From NCBI RefSeq assembly GCF_900215435.1, contig NZ_OCMY01000001.1:682001-746000 (forward strand): a stretch of DNA of 64,000 bases, read 5' to 3'. The translations under genes and the position numbers were made by a program. The notes beneath the pieces were generated by a model, which saw only the letters and a list, made by a program, of their open reading frames with translations, was not told the DNA's origin and ran no database searches. Origin of the DNA: Candidatus Pantoea floridensis (GTDB taxonomy: Bacteria; Pseudomonadota; Gammaproteobacteria; Enterobacterales; Enterobacteriaceae). Shown piece after piece: positions 27,915 to 36,363 of this stretch (position 1 is the stretch's first letter; every line of letters begins with the position of its first letter).

Positions 27915-29081
27915 ATGTTCCTTAATGCGCTGGAAAAACAAAATCCAGCCCTGATGGAAGCCGCGCTACGTTTTTGGCAGCGCGGCGAAATCCGCCCCGA
28001 CAGTTATGTGATTGATGTCGATCAGGTGCTGGAAAACGCCAGATTGTTGCACGCTACTGCTGCACACTATGGTCTTAAACTCTATCTGATGAGCAAGCAG
28101 TTTGGACGTAATCCACTGTTGTGCAAGCTGATTTTACAACAGGGCTTTCACGGCATTGTTGCCGTGGATTTCAAGGAGGCCCAGCGACTGTGGCAGCACG
28201 GTTTACCGGTAGCCCATGTGGGTCATCTGGTGCAGTTGCCAGAACAGCTGATTGATTATGCCGTGGCACAACGCCCAGAGGTCATCACTGTTTACAGCCT
28301 CGAGAAGGCGGAGAGCATTGCCGCCGCCGCACGTCGCCATAATCATATCCAGCCGCTGCTCCTAAAAGTGGTCGATCAGGGTGATGTGGTTTATCCCAAT
28401 CAGGAAGCCGGTTTTACGCTAGCCGAATTGCCAGCCGTGTTGACGCACCTGCAGGCGATTGAGGGGATCACCATCATCGGCGTGACCCATTTCCCCTGCA
28501 TGGCATTCTGCGATGCGGCGCAACAAACGCGCCCCACTCCCAATCTGCAAACCTTACTGACCGCCAAAACGCTGCTACAGCAACACGGCATTGCCGTGCA
28601 GCATGTCAACGCGCCATCCGCCAGTAGCGTATCGACGTTACCGCTGCTTGCCGCTCACGGCGTAACGCATGCCGAACCGGGCCATGCGCTTACCGGCACG
28701 CTGCCGGCCAATCAGCACGGCGACGGCGCGGAGAAAATCGCCATGATCTATCTCTCCGAAATCTCGCATAACCACCAGGAGAGCAGCTATTGCTACGGCG
28801 GCGGCCACTATCGTCGTAGTCATATGCAGCGCGCTGCGGTATGGCATCAAGGTTGGCAGCACTGCGCAGTGAAAGCGATTGACAGTGACAGCATTGATTA
28901 CACCTTACCGCTGGCCGGTCATTGGCCGATTGGCAGCGCCGTCGTGATGTGCTTCCGCACCCAGATATTTGTGACACGCAGCGACGTAGCGTTAATCGGG
29001 GGAATTAGCCACGGCAACCCCCGGCTGCTCGGCTTGTTCGATAGCCTTGGCAACGCACTGCAAGAGGCGACAAATGAATAA
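27915..29081 (+). CDS. yhfX: YhfX-like PLP-dependent racemase-family protein
   Basis: The 388-residue protein has the alanine-racemase-type PLP barrel. The likely PLP lysine is Lys61 in [15 protein letters not shown] 27915 is preferred over the in-frame TTG at 27912 because AAAGGA lies eight bases upstream. The C-terminal part has the [14 protein letters not shown] segment seen in YhfX. The substrate is unknown; the family acts on amino acids. Its stop overlaps the start of yhfW by 8 bases. Confidence 0.87.
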   Translation: MFLNALEKQNPALMEAALRFWQRGEIRPDSYVIDVDQVLENARLLHATAAHYGLKLYLMSKQFGRNPLLCKLILQQGFHGIVAVDFKEAQRLWQHGLPVAHVGHLVQLPEQLIDYAVAQRPEVITVYSLEKAESIAAAARRHNHIQPLLLKVVDQGDVVYPNQEAGFTLAELPAVLTHLQAIEGITIIGVTHFPCMAFCDAAQQTRPTPNLQTLLTAKTLLQQHGIAVQHVNAPSASSVSTLPLLAAHGVTHAEPGHALTGTLPANQHGDGAEKIAMIYLSEISHNHQESSYCYGGGHYRRSHMQRAAVWHQGWQHCAVKAIDSDSIDYTLPLAGHWPIGSAVVMCFRTQIFVTRSDVALIGGISHGNPRLLGLFDSLGNALQEATNE

Positions 29082-30321
29082 ATTTTTGGTGCTGGTTATC
29101 GACAGTTTTGGCGTGGGTGCCATGGAAGATGTCGCCAAAGTACGTCCACAAGATATCGGCGCAAATACCTGCGGCCACATTCTGCAAACTTTTCCCGCGC
29201 TGCGTCTGCCGGCGCTGGAAAAACTGGGGCTGATTAACGCGCTGCATATGGCTGCGCCTGACTTCAACGATAGCGTTATGCGTGCCAATCCCGCGGCAGC
29301 GTTCGGTGTGGCGCAGTTGCAGCATGAAGGCGGCGACACTTTCATGGGTCATCAGGAGATCATGGGCACGCTCCCCTTGCCGCCGGTGCGCATGCCTTTC
29401 TCCAGCGTCATCGACAATGTGAAAGCAGCGTTAATCCACGCGGGGTATCAGGTTGAGCAGCAGCGCGTCAGCGGTTTATCTCTGCTTTGGGTTAATGATG
29501 CTGTCGCGATTGGTGACAACCTCGAAGCTGATTTAGGTCAGGTGTTTAATATTTGCGCAAATCTATCCGCAATATCTTTTAGCGACGTAGAAAGCATTGG
29601 CCGCATTGTTCGGGCACACGTCGAAGTGGGTCGCGTTATTGCCTATGGCGGATTGCTGGAGAGCAGCGCGCAGATCCTCGCAGCCATTGAAACTAAGCAA
29701 GATACCTACATTGGTATCAACAGCCCGAAGGCGGGGGTTTACCAGCACGGTTTCCAGGTGGTGCATCTCGGTTACGGTGTGGATGCCAGTACCCAAGTGC
29801 CACAGCAATTACATCAGCAAGGCATCCCCACCGTGTTGGTGGGCAAGGTGGCGGACATCGTTGAGAACCCGCACGGTCGCAACTATCAGCGTCTGGTCGA
29901 TTCACAAACCATTCTGGATATCACCGCTGAAGAGATGCAGCGCCCAGAGGCTGCTTTTATCTGCACCAACATTCAGGAAACCGATCTTGCAGGGCACGCC
30001 GAGGATGCGGCGCGCTATGCGGAACGGCTGACACTGGTCGACAACGCCCTTACCGGCCTGATCATGCAGATGGATAGCAGCGACTGCCTGGTGGTGATGG
30101 CCGACCACGGCAACGATCCCACCGTCGGCCACAGCAAACATACTCGCGAGCAAGTCCCGCTTTTAGTTTATCGCCCAGGCCAGCAGGCTTGCGCGCTCGG
30201 TATACGCAGCACCTTGTCTGATGTCGGTGCCACCGTGTGTGAATTTTTCCATGCTCGCGCACCGCAAAACGGCCGCGCGTTTCTGGCGGCGCTTAATGCC
30301 ACCAGACTTCTATCAGCTTAA
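29074..30321 (+). CDS. yhfW: YhfW-like phosphopentomutase/alkaline-phosphatase superfamily metalloenzyme
   Basis: ATG 29074 has AGAGG six bases upstream and overlaps the yhfX stop; a longer frame from 29047 is less likely. The 415-residue protein has the metal-binding pattern of phosphopentomutase: [12 protein letters not shown] (Asp10), [10 protein letters not shown], and the C-terminal [20 protein letters not shown]. It should isomerise or hydrolyse a phosphorylated substrate using two divalent metals. In E. coli php follows; here yhfU follows directly. Confidence 0.87.
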   Translation: MNKFLVLVIDSFGVGAMEDVAKVRPQDIGANTCGHILQTFPALRLPALEKLGLINALHMAAPDFNDSVMRANPAAAFGVAQLQHEGGDTFMGHQEIMGTLPLPPVRMPFSSVIDNVKAALIHAGYQVEQQRVSGLSLLWVNDAVAIGDNLEADLGQVFNICANLSAISFSDVESIGRIVRAHVEVGRVIAYGGLLESSAQILAAIETKQDTYIGINSPKAGVYQHGFQVVHLGYGVDASTQVPQQLHQQGIPTVLVGKVADIVENPHGRNYQRLVDSQTILDITAEEMQRPEAAFICTNIQETDLAGHAEDAARYAERLTLVDNALTGLIMQMDSSDCLVVMADHGNDPTVGHSKHTREQVPLLVYRPGQQACALGIRSTLSDVGATVCEFFHARAPQNGRAFLAALNATRLLSA

Positions 30322-30339
30322 TCAAACCAGGTGACAACC

Positions 30340-30702
30340 ATGATCAACATTGCCATTGGCGGACAGTTAAACAAAAACGAAATCAAAGAGTGTCTGGAGA
30401 AGTTCGGAAAGGACAAGTTCAGCGCCCATATCTTCACCGACATGGATGCAGCGATGAAGGTAAAAATCGGTAGCTATGACTACTACCTCGGTGCTTGTCA
30501 GAGCGGTGCAGGTGGCGCGTTGGCCATGGCGTATGCGCTGCTTGGCCGCGATAAATGCGCCACCATCGCCAATGCCCTCACACAGCCCAGCGAAGAGAAA
30601 GTTGCGCAGCTGCTGGCGAGTGGTACCAAAGCCTTTGGTTTTACTAACGATCGCGCCGAAAACGCCGTGAAAGCGTTCGTTGCGGCACTACTAAACGCAT
30701 AA
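30340..30702 (+). CDS. yhfU: YhfU-like protein (DUF2620)
   Basis: The start is taken at ATG 30340, six bases after AGGTGA; the GTG at 30331 is an alternative. The 120-residue soluble protein resembles E. coli YhfU, especially in DMDAAMKVKIGSYDYYLGAC followed by QSGAGGALAMA. This looks like a small-molecule-binding or phosphosugar-type Rossmann domain, but no reaction is known. It lies between yhfW and yhfT in the operon. Confidence 0.83.
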   Translation: MINIAIGGQLNKNEIKECLEKFGKDKFSAHIFTDMDAAMKVKIGSYDYYLGACQSGAGGALAMAYALLGRDKCATIANALTQPSEEKVAQLLASGTKAFGFTNDRAENAVKAFVAALLNA

Positions 30703-30773
30703 AAACAGGGGCCGGCGTCGCGATGACGTCAGTTCCAGCTAAAGCACCACGCAGCTTTTTACAGGGTGACACC

Positions 30774-32057
30774 ATGGAATCCATCAATCTTATAAAAATC
30801 CTCCTCTTTGCGATGATGGGAGGCTATGCCACTTTTCTCGCGAATCGCTCAATCGCGGTGTATCACGACGGTCTGCGTCCGATTATGCCGGAGTTTATCA
30901 ATGGCAATATGAGCCGCAAGGAGTTGGCGGGTATCTCGTTTGCGATCAGCATCGGCTTCATTACCGGTTTCGCCATGCCCATCACGCTGGCCACCGGGGT
31001 GATTGTTATCCATATTGTGTTATTAACCGCCGATATCATCGGCGTCTCGTTCAACAACACCAAGCTGGCGGTGCTGCTCGGCACGATTTATGGCGCATTA
31101 GTGACCGTTGCGCTGGACGGTATTATCAAAGGCTTTGCCTATTTGCCGGTGAATTTCCTGGACGCGCTGGCGGCGGTGGGCGATCCGATTATCTATGCCT
31201 TCGTAGCATTCCCGGCTATTGCCGTTGGTTATCAGTTTGGTAAAAAAGCTGGCCTGATTACCATCATCTTCTCGTTCTTAGGCCGTGTAGTGATTGAACG
31301 CATCAATCCGCTGACCGTGGCAGGCAACGAAATATCACTGAGTCCGGAAGGCATTGCGATGCTGGTCGGCATGATCTGCCTGCTTTTCTTTGCCTCTCGT
31401 GATAAATCTCGCAGCGAAGAGATTGAGCACAGCATGTTTGATGACAACATCAAACGTATCCGCAAAAACATCTTCTATCTGATGCCGATGGCAGCGCTGA
31501 TCGCCATCACCGCGCACTATCACTGGCTGGCAGGCGAACCGATTGCCGCCGCACTCGTGGGCAAAGGCAGTATGACTTCGGCAGCGATTGTCGCTATCGT
31601 CCAGGCACTTGCCTTTATGCCATTAATCATTACCACCGCGATGATCAGCGGCGTCTATGGCACCAATGGCTGGTGCGACTGGTTCCTTGGCCTCGGCTAT
31701 CTGGCGCCTAATCCGCTGGTGGCCGGTATTCTCGGTGCCAGTGCGATGGGCATTGAAGTAAAAAGCCTGAGCCGAATCGGGCGTGCCATGAACCGCTTCC
31801 CGGCGTTAAAGATGTCCGGCGATAACATCCGCACGTCTATGACGCAGATTCTGGAGATCGCTCTGCTGGTAGGCGGCGTAAATGCCGGTAATCAGATTTG
31901 GGCTGGAACCGGCATGTTTGTGGTGGTCAGCCTCTATATTCTCAATGAAATCAGCGGACGTCCGGTGATGAAGTTAGCGGCAGGCCCGATTGCTGCCATT
32001 ATCGTCGGTGTGCTGGCCAATATTTTTGCCGTGTTGGGATTGCATATCGTTGCCTGA
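30774..32057 (+). CDS. yhfT: YhfT-like membrane transporter
   Basis: ATG 30774 follows AGGGTGA at five bases and gives a 427-residue inner-membrane protein; a longer frame from 30723 starts with a polar unrelated stretch. About ten hydrophobic helices are visible. FLANRSIAVYHDGLRPIMPE near the N-terminus and the GYLAPNPLVAGILGASAMGI region match E. coli YhfT. It is probably the permease supplying the substrate of the operon. It is the last gene here; E. coli also has yhfS. Confidence 0.86.
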   Translation: MESINLIKILLFAMMGGYATFLANRSIAVYHDGLRPIMPEFINGNMSRKELAGISFAISIGFITGFAMPITLATGVIVIHIVLLTADIIGVSFNNTKLAVLLGTIYGALVTVALDGIIKGFAYLPVNFLDALAAVGDPIIYAFVAFPAIAVGYQFGKKAGLITIIFSFLGRVVIERINPLTVAGNEISLSPEGIAMLVGMICLLFFASRDKSRSEEIEHSMFDDNIKRIRKNIFYLMPMAALIAITAHYHWLAGEPIAAALVGKGSMTSAAIVAIVQALAFMPLIITTAMISGVYGTNGWCDWFLGLGYLAPNPLVAGILGASAMGIEVKSLSRIGRAMNRFPALKMSGDNIRTSMTQILEIALLVGGVNAGNQIWAGTGMFVVVSLYILNEISGRPVMKLAAGPIAAIIVGVLANIFAVLGLHIVA

Positions 32058-32067
32058 TTGAGCGCTG

Positions 32068-32093
32068 AAGCGACGTGCTCAGGCTCGTCGCTT
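32068..32093 (+). terminator. Hairpin after yhfT
   Basis: AAGCGACG (32068-32075) pairs with CGTCGCTT (32086-32093) over a ten-base loop, 10 bases after yhfT. No long T-run follows, so it is a possible but weak terminator. Confidence 0.45.
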
Positions 32094-32186
32094 TGACGTT
32101 CAAGCGAACCATCTTTCCTAAAAACATTACATTCCGCGTCAGGCGTTCTATAGTTCAGTCGCCATATCTACTGACGAGACTATGTA

Positions 32187-33290
32187 ATGCGTATTAAAGG
32201 ACTTAATTTAGGCTTCTTTATCGTAATTTTGGCGATTGTCACTTTCGCCTTTTTTGATGTGCTAACACCCTATTTCTCTGCCATTTTCTGGGCCGCAATT
32301 CTGGCGGTCATTTTCCATCCGTTGAAGACACTGTTACGAAACAAAATGGGCGATCGTAATGGTTTAGCCTCGTTCGCGACGCTGCTGATTATCTGCCTGA
32401 TTGTGTTTACACCGTTGGCGCTAATCACTTCATCGATGGTGGTCGAGGTCAATACGGTTTACACCAAGCTGCAAAATAACTCCGCGCAATTCCCGGCGGT
32501 GTTTGCCGATCTGCTGCAGCATCTGCCCTCCTGGGCGCGCAACTATCTCGCCGAAAACAATCTGAACAATGCGCAGGAAATTCAGCAGAAGCTCTCAGGT
32601 TTTGCGCTGAAAGGCGGTCAATACATGGCGGGCAGCGTATTCCTTATTGGTAAAGGCACATTTACCTTTACCGTTGGTTTCGGCGTGATGCTTTATCTGC
32701 TGTTTTTCCTGCTGAAAGACGGCGCCTGGCTGGTGAATTTAATGCTGGAAGCGCTGCCGCTCTCTACCTACGTGAAACATCACCTGATGATGAAATTCGC
32801 GGCAGTATCGCGTGCCACGGTAAAAGGCACGGTGGTCGTTGCGGTCGTGCAAGGGGTGCTTGGCGGCATCGCCTTCTGGATCACCGGCATTGATGGCAGT
32901 TTGTTGTGGGGAACCTTGATGGCGTTTCTGTCGCTGATCCCGGCGGTGGGCTCGGCGATTGTTTGGGTACCGGCGACCATCTTCTTTTTCGCCACCAGCG
33001 CGATATGGAAAGCGCTGTTCCTGATTGGCTTCTTCGTGGTGGTCGTTGGCCTGGTGGATAACATTTTGCGTCCGCTACTGGTAGGCAAAGACACCAAAAT
33101 GCCTGACTACCTCATCCTGATCTCCACGCTAGGTGGCATGGAAGTTTACGGCATTAACGGCTTTGTGATTGGTCCGCTGATTGCCGCGCTGTTCATTGCC
33201 TGCTGGAATCTGCTTTCCGGTCGCGATAACCGTGAGAATTCCGAAGAGATTGACGAAGAGTTTATCGAAGAGGGAAAAACTCGCGAGTAA
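32187..33290 (+). CDS. AI-2E family membrane transporter
   Basis: The 367-residue protein belongs to the AI-2E/PerM exporter family. It has an N-terminal helix pair, a soluble loop (about residues 90-140), and a C-terminal cluster including VQGVLGGIAFWITGI, VGLVDNILRPLLVGKDTKMP and NGFVIGPLIAALFIACW, the family signature. The C-terminal 20 residues are highly acidic. Family members export quorum signals or act as sodium/proton antiporters; the substrate here is unknown. It stands alone. Confidence 0.88.
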   Translation: MRIKGLNLGFFIVILAIVTFAFFDVLTPYFSAIFWAAILAVIFHPLKTLLRNKMGDRNGLASFATLLIICLIVFTPLALITSSMVVEVNTVYTKLQNNSAQFPAVFADLLQHLPSWARNYLAENNLNNAQEIQQKLSGFALKGGQYMAGSVFLIGKGTFTFTVGFGVMLYLLFFLLKDGAWLVNLMLEALPLSTYVKHHLMMKFAAVSRATVKGTVVVAVVQGVLGGIAFWITGIDGSLLWGTLMAFLSLIPAVGSAIVWVPATIFFFATSAIWKALFLIGFFVVVVGLVDNILRPLLVGKDTKMPDYLILISTLGGMEVYGINGFVIGPLIAALFIACWNLLSGRDNRENSEEIDEEFIEEGKTRE

Positions 33291-33298
33291 GCGTTGAG

Positions 33299-33324
33299 CG
33301 TGGCTACCTTCACCGGTAGCCACG
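33299..33324 (+). terminator. Hairpin after the AI-2E transporter gene
   Basis: A perfect ten-base stem (CGTGGCTACC 33299-33308, GGTAGCCACG 33315-33324) with a six-base loop begins 8 bases after the stop. The following TTGGTG is a poor T-run. Confidence 0.6.
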
Positions 33325-33401
33325 TTGGTGCATGAGAATATCTGTCAGCCATTTGTTATCATCGCTGCATCGAGTACAGCCTGCGACGAAACGAGAAAAT
33401 T

Positions 33402-34082
33402 ATGTCCATGGATTCCCCCCTGCCGCGTGCAAATCAGGTCCTGTCCGTGTTCGATTTTGACGGCACGTTGACCATCCACGATAGCTTCATCCCCTTTCTA
33501 CGCTTCAGTTTTGGCAAGCGCGTATTTGCACGTAAATTGACGAAACTGATGCTGCCAACCCTGCGCTGTATGCGAAAAAAGCTCACGCGTGACGAATTAA
33601 AAGAAGTGTTGATTGAGACATTTTTAACCGGGGTTGAGGAGCAGTGGCTACGCCAGCAGGCACAACGTTTCTGCGAAGCAAACTGGCATAAATTGATGCG
33701 CCCAGCTGGATTGCTGGCGGTTGCTGCGGAGGTTAATGCCAGCGCGGAAGTGACCATCTGCTCAGCCTCACCGGCGATGGTGCTCGCCCCTTTCGCAGAA
33801 CGTTTGGGCATCAATCTTATCGGTACCCAATTAGAGGTCGTTGACGGCATTCTTACCGGAAAGATAACCGGCCATAACTGCCGCTGTGGACAAAAGGTCA
33901 AGCGGCTGGAGCATGTTTATGGCCCGCTGCATAACTATCACCTGCGCGCCTGGGGCGACACACGCGGTGATTTTGAATTATTGGCCGCTGCACAAGATCC
34001 ACACTGGCGCCATTTCCACCCAACGTGGAAAAAACGCCGTATGCCATTGGAAAAACTGCGCATGCTGCGGCTTGATCCTTAG
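33402..34082 (+). CDS. HAD-IB family phosphatase
   Basis: The 226-residue protein has the HAD subfamily IB motifs: SVFDFDGTLTIHDSF near residue 16, TICSASPAMVLAPFAERLG as motif II, and WGDTRGDFELLA as the acidic motif. The subfamily includes SerB-like phosphatases acting on phosphoserine or lipid phosphates; the substrate cannot be assigned. A second ATG two codons downstream is equally possible as start. It converges with terC. Confidence 0.86.
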   Translation: MSMDSPLPRANQVLSVFDFDGTLTIHDSFIPFLRFSFGKRVFARKLTKLMLPTLRCMRKKLTRDELKEVLIETFLTGVEEQWLRQQAQRFCEANWHKLMRPAGLLAVAAEVNASAEVTICSASPAMVLAPFAERLGINLIGTQLEVVDGILTGKITGHNCRCGQKVKRLEHVYGPLHNYHLRAWGDTRGDFELLAAAQDPHWRHFHPTWKKRRMPLEKLRMLRLDP

Positions 34083-34107
34083 CGACGCAGGCGTCGTCAG
34101 AAGAGTT

Positions 34108-35145
34108 TCAGTGACCTTCTTTTTCCTCGGGTTTAGCCGGGAACATGACGCTAAGCACAATTCCCACCGCAAGCACGCCCAGTACGACAAACAGGCTGGC
34201 GTTGGCAGAGAGACTATAACCGTGGTGCCAGAGATGATCGCTGGCGTTGAGCCCCAGTTTCACCGCAATGAAAAACAGCAGCACGATAACGGCTTTTTCA
34301 AGATGAACCAGATACTGCTTCAAGGCTTCGAGCACAAAGTAGAGGGTGCGCAAGCCAAGAATGGCGAACATCATGGCGCTGTAGACGATCAGCGGTTCGC
34401 GACTTACCGCGATGATGGCAGGAACGGAATCGAAGGCGAACATCACATCAGAGAGCTCAACTACCGCCACACACAGCATTAACGGCGTGGCATACAGTGC
34501 CGCTTTCTTCCCGCGTCCAATCACCACGTCGTGGTTTTCTGGCTTTTGCAACTCAGCATCGATTGTTTTTTGATGAAGCAGAAAAGCGTTGCCGTGCATT
34601 TTAGGCCAGATGGGAAAGAAGCGCTTAACCAGGCGGTAGGCCAAATGCTGTGAGTAATCCTCGATCTCATCACTGTCGCCGCCGCTTTTTAGCATCATCA
34701 CCGCCGTCCAGGCAACAATCACTGCAAACACAAGCTCGACGTAGGGGCCAAGGCTTAGCAATCCGGTACCAATCGCAACAAAGATGCCACGAAAAACAAT
34801 CGCACCAATAACGCCCCAATAGAGCACGCGATGACGATAGCGATCCGGTATGGCGAACCAGGAGAAAATCGCCATCATCACGAACAGATTATCGACCGAT
34901 AGCACTTTCTCCAGCGCGTAGCCGGTTATAAACAGGCTGGCAACTTCGGCACCGTGATGAAGATAGAGGAAAGCGGCGAAGGTCATGGCGACAATCACCC
35001 AAAATACAGACCATAATGCCGCGCTCTTCAGCGTAATGGGCTTGTCGTTACGATGCATGAACAGGTCGATAAAAATAGCCCCAACGGACAGTGCGAGAAA
35101 AACAATCACTGTCTCTGGTGGGAATCCAATGTGCGTAGATACCAT
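34108..35145 (-). CDS. terC: TerC family membrane protein
   Basis: The 345-residue inner-membrane protein closely resembles TerC of the tellurite-resistance ter operon, including VVELSDVMFAFDSVPAIIAV, EKVLSVDNLFVMMAIFSWF and GLRTLYFVLEALKQYLVHL. The conserved intramembrane aspartates suggest metal ion transport. Most ter operons also have terZABDE; none is present here, so this is an orphan copy. It is transcribed alone, with a 300-base gap upstream. Confidence 0.9.
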   Translation of the reverse strand: MVSTHIGFPPETVIVFLALSVGAIFIDLFMHRNDKPITLKSAALWSVFWVIVAMTFAAFLYLHHGAEVASLFITGYALEKVLSVDNLFVMMAIFSWFAIPDRYRHRVLYWGVIGAIVFRGIFVAIGTGLLSLGPYVELVFAVIVAWTAVMMLKSGGDSDEIEDYSQHLAYRLVKRFFPIWPKMHGNAFLLHQKTIDAELQKPENHDVVIGRGKKAALYATPLMLCVAVVELSDVMFAFDSVPAIIAVSREPLIVYSAMMFAILGLRTLYFVLEALKQYLVHLEKAVIVLLFFIAVKLGLNASDHLWHHGYSLSANASLFVVLGVLAVGIVLSVMFPAKPEEKEGH

Positions 35146-35450
35146 GAGTAACCCTTAGAAGACCAAAAACTTATCGGCCAAATTCTACAGGATAAAAGCC
35201 AAGAGTAATGGCAATTTCACGCAGCGCATTTTGCCGCGTGTGATAGCAAAAATCAGCACTGCGAAAATGATCCGCCGCTCATGATAGCGGAAGGAAACGC
35301 TAATGGCCTCGCTGATATTCGTGCAGAAGCCGAAAGCTTGCTGTGAAGTGAGAGCGTTATTTTTTTGAATTAATTAATCCAACAAAAAACTCGCGGAGCA
35401 CCTTAAAAACATGGCGGTGAATTATAGTAACTTTCAGTGAAACTCAGGAG
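35146..35450. other. Intergenic region upstream of terC
   Basis: About 305 bases holding the terC promoter (minus strand) and the 3' end of the regulator transcript. A short CCGCT/AGCGG inverted pair lies near 35271-35286, and an AT-rich stretch (TTTTTTTGAATTAATTAATCC) near 35360. No gene or clear terminator is visible. Confidence 0.45.
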
Positions 35451-36152
35451 TCATTTAAATAACTCGTCGTGAATTTTAAAAAGCTCGGGATCTGAATTGA
35501 TACCCAATTTCTTCATGCCAGCCTGCTTATGGCCGCTGATGGTTTTGCGGCTTCGCTTTAATTTTTTTGCAATTTCCAGCACGGTCATGCCGTTCAGAAA
35601 ACAGTAAATAACCTCAGCTTCGCGTGGGGTCAGGAGTAAATTCAGACGCTCACGCATCGGTAGCGAGGGCTTATCGTCGTTTGTTAGCCCAGCGGCGCGC
35701 CGTTTACAACCCGACAGTTGTGATAATTCTACGTCAAGATCAGTGGGAATGTAGAGCTTATTTGCAGCAAGCGTTCGTATCGCTTCGAAAAAATTGGCAC
35801 TCTCCTCTCGCTTGTTAATGTACCCCCTTACACCAAGCTGAAAAGCCGCACGGATAAGCGCCAGTGTTTCCACAGAAGAAGCCATCAGAATGCGCATATC
35901 CGGGTAATGGGCAAGAATCTTACGGATCAGAGAAAGGCCATCCAATTCGCCTTCATTCAAAATATAGTCAAGCACCAGAACATCTGGCTTTTCAACCAAA
36001 AGTGAATTCATTAATTCGCTGCTGCTGCTGAAACAGCCCAGCACAACGATATCTGGATGCTGACATGCCATATATTCGAACGAATAACGTATCATCGGAT
36101 GATCATCCAAGAGAATGACAGAAATCTTGGTGGGTATAATGGAGTATTTCAT
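35451..36152 (-). CDS. LuxR/NarL-family response regulator, RcsB-like
   Basis: The product has an N-terminal receiver domain and a C-terminal LuxR helix-turn-helix (LLTPREAEVIYCFLNGMTVL and KKLKRSRKTISGHKQAGMKK). The receiver keeps the acidic pair in LLDDHP, the phospho-acceptor Asp in VLVLDYIL, and the switch Ser/Lys (MASS, INKREE). The start at 36152 matches the usual length of RcsB-type regulators; the frame stays open to 36236 and neither start has a good ribosome-binding site. It diverges from the hybrid-sensor gene at 36364. No kinase is cotranscribed with it. Confidence 0.82.
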   Translation of the reverse strand: MKYSIIPTKISVILLDDHPMIRYSFEYMACQHPDIVVLGCFSSSSELMNSLLVEKPDVLVLDYILNEGELDGLSLIRKILAHYPDMRILMASSVETLALIRAAFQLGVRGYINKREESANFFEAIRTLAANKLYIPTDLDVELSQLSGCKRRAAGLTNDDKPSLPMRERLNLLLTPREAEVIYCFLNGMTVLEIAKKLKRSRKTISGHKQAGMKKLGINSDPELFKIHDELFK

Positions 36153-36237
36153 TGGTTTCACACACATCAGCTTCTGTAATGCGTTCAGATGATACCGATA
36201 ACCCTGATAATCCGTGCTCATCCTATGCTTATGCATT

Positions 36238-36255
36238 TGTAAGTAATGACTTACA
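36238..36255. promoter_or_regulatory. Inverted repeat in the divergent regulator/sensor promoter region
   Basis: TGTAAGT (36238-36244) and ACTTACA (36249-36255) flank AATG, a perfect seven-base inverted repeat. It lies between the RcsB-like regulator and the hybrid-sensor gene. The half-sites resemble the TGTAAG/CTTACA halves of E. coli EvgA boxes but in the opposite arrangement. Binding by one of the local LuxR regulators is possible, not shown. Confidence 0.4.
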
Positions 36256-36363
36256 CTTTTCAGCAGATAATGTAAACAAGACTAACCTTGGAGGTTTATT
36301 CATCAATAATAGGCAAAATAATAAATACAAATTCGCTTAAAAAGTAATGCCTGCATCCTAAAC

